Source: JAUXIQ01 sp030620925 [NCBI: Nitrospinota bacterium]
GTDB taxonomy: Bacteria > JAUXIQ01
Length of the DNA stretch: 6,564 nucleotides
Direction of reading: 5' to 3'
Assembly (NCBI GenBank): GCA_030620925.1
Contig: JAUXIQ010000117.1
Coordinates: forward strand, 1 to 6,564
Shown here piece by piece: positions 6,488-6,564 of this stretch. The position numbers were made by a program, and so were the translations under genes. The notes beneath the pieces are model-generated. The model saw only the letters and a list, made by a program, of their open reading frames with translations. It was not told the DNA's origin and ran no database searches. The stretch's first letter is position 1. The number at the start of each line of letters is the position of its first letter.

Positions 6488-6564
6488 CGTCTTTGCCTCT
6501 CGCACCGACCAGTTCGGCGGCCAGCTTAACGGCATTCAAAAGGCTTGAAGGGTTTGCTTCGCCT
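6480..6564 (-). CDS. C-terminal end of an unidentified upstream gene (partial)
   Basis: The minus-strand frame that ends at TAA 6480-6482 encodes 27 residues to the window edge (GEANPSSLLNAVKLAAELVG, then ARGKDVE). It looks like a real protein end: an amphipathic helix followed by a polar tail. Its stop overlaps the TTG start of rsmA (6485-6487), which suggests one transcription unit with translational coupling. I do not recognise the family from so short a piece. It is cut by the window, not visibly broken. Confidence 0.6.
   Translation of the reverse strand, partial: GEANPSSLLNAVKLAAELVGARGKDVE

Overview
The window is a compact bacterial chromosome segment of moderate GC with five full-length conserved genes, one gene tail at the right edge and a repeat-filled left end. 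No phage, plasmid, CRISPR, tRNA or rRNA signal is visible. The organism is probably an uncultured anaerobe. A short single-anchor LepB, a two-PDZ Do-type protease and an archaeal/Chloroflexota-style bifunctional sugar-phosphate isomerase point to Desulfobacterota-like, Nitrospirota-like or Chloroflexota (Dehalococcoidia-like) lineages. I cannot separate these from sequence alone.

Left end (1-490): there is no convincing gene. It holds an imperfect palindrome (1-55), a short protein-like stretch that may be a gene relic (63-140), and a nest of GC-rich inverted repeats (about 141-441). The nest is built as two diverged tandem copies, and many of its parts share GTAGGRGCG / CGCYCCTAC ends.

Middle: htrA/degQ (491-1939, minus strand) encodes an exported two-PDZ serine protease. 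It is divergent from a plus-strand operon of three genes: a phosphoglucose/phosphomannose isomerase (2140-3201), lepA/EF4 (3201-5000, coupled by a TGATG overlap) and lepB signal peptidase I (5014-5598). The 200-bp divergent spacer holds a TTGACA-type promoter, several small palindromes and a textbook intrinsic terminator hairpin ending only about 26 bp before the isomerase start. The loop side of that hairpin also carries CACCTC, complementary to the isomerase Shine-Dalgarno core. This suggests a regulated leader (attenuation and/or SD masking) and is the most interesting signal in the window.

Right end: rsmA/ksgA (5648-6487, minus strand) converges on lepB. It most likely starts at a TTG that overlaps the stop of an upstream gene, of which only the last 27 codons are present.

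Together the genes serve protein synthesis and envelope protein handling: LepA (elongation), RsmA (ribosome assembly), LepB (signal peptide removal) and HtrA (quality control outside the cytoplasm). A central sugar-phosphate enzyme heads the lepA-lepB operon. The genes themselves look ordinary and intact; the novelty, if any, lies in the leader and the repeats.
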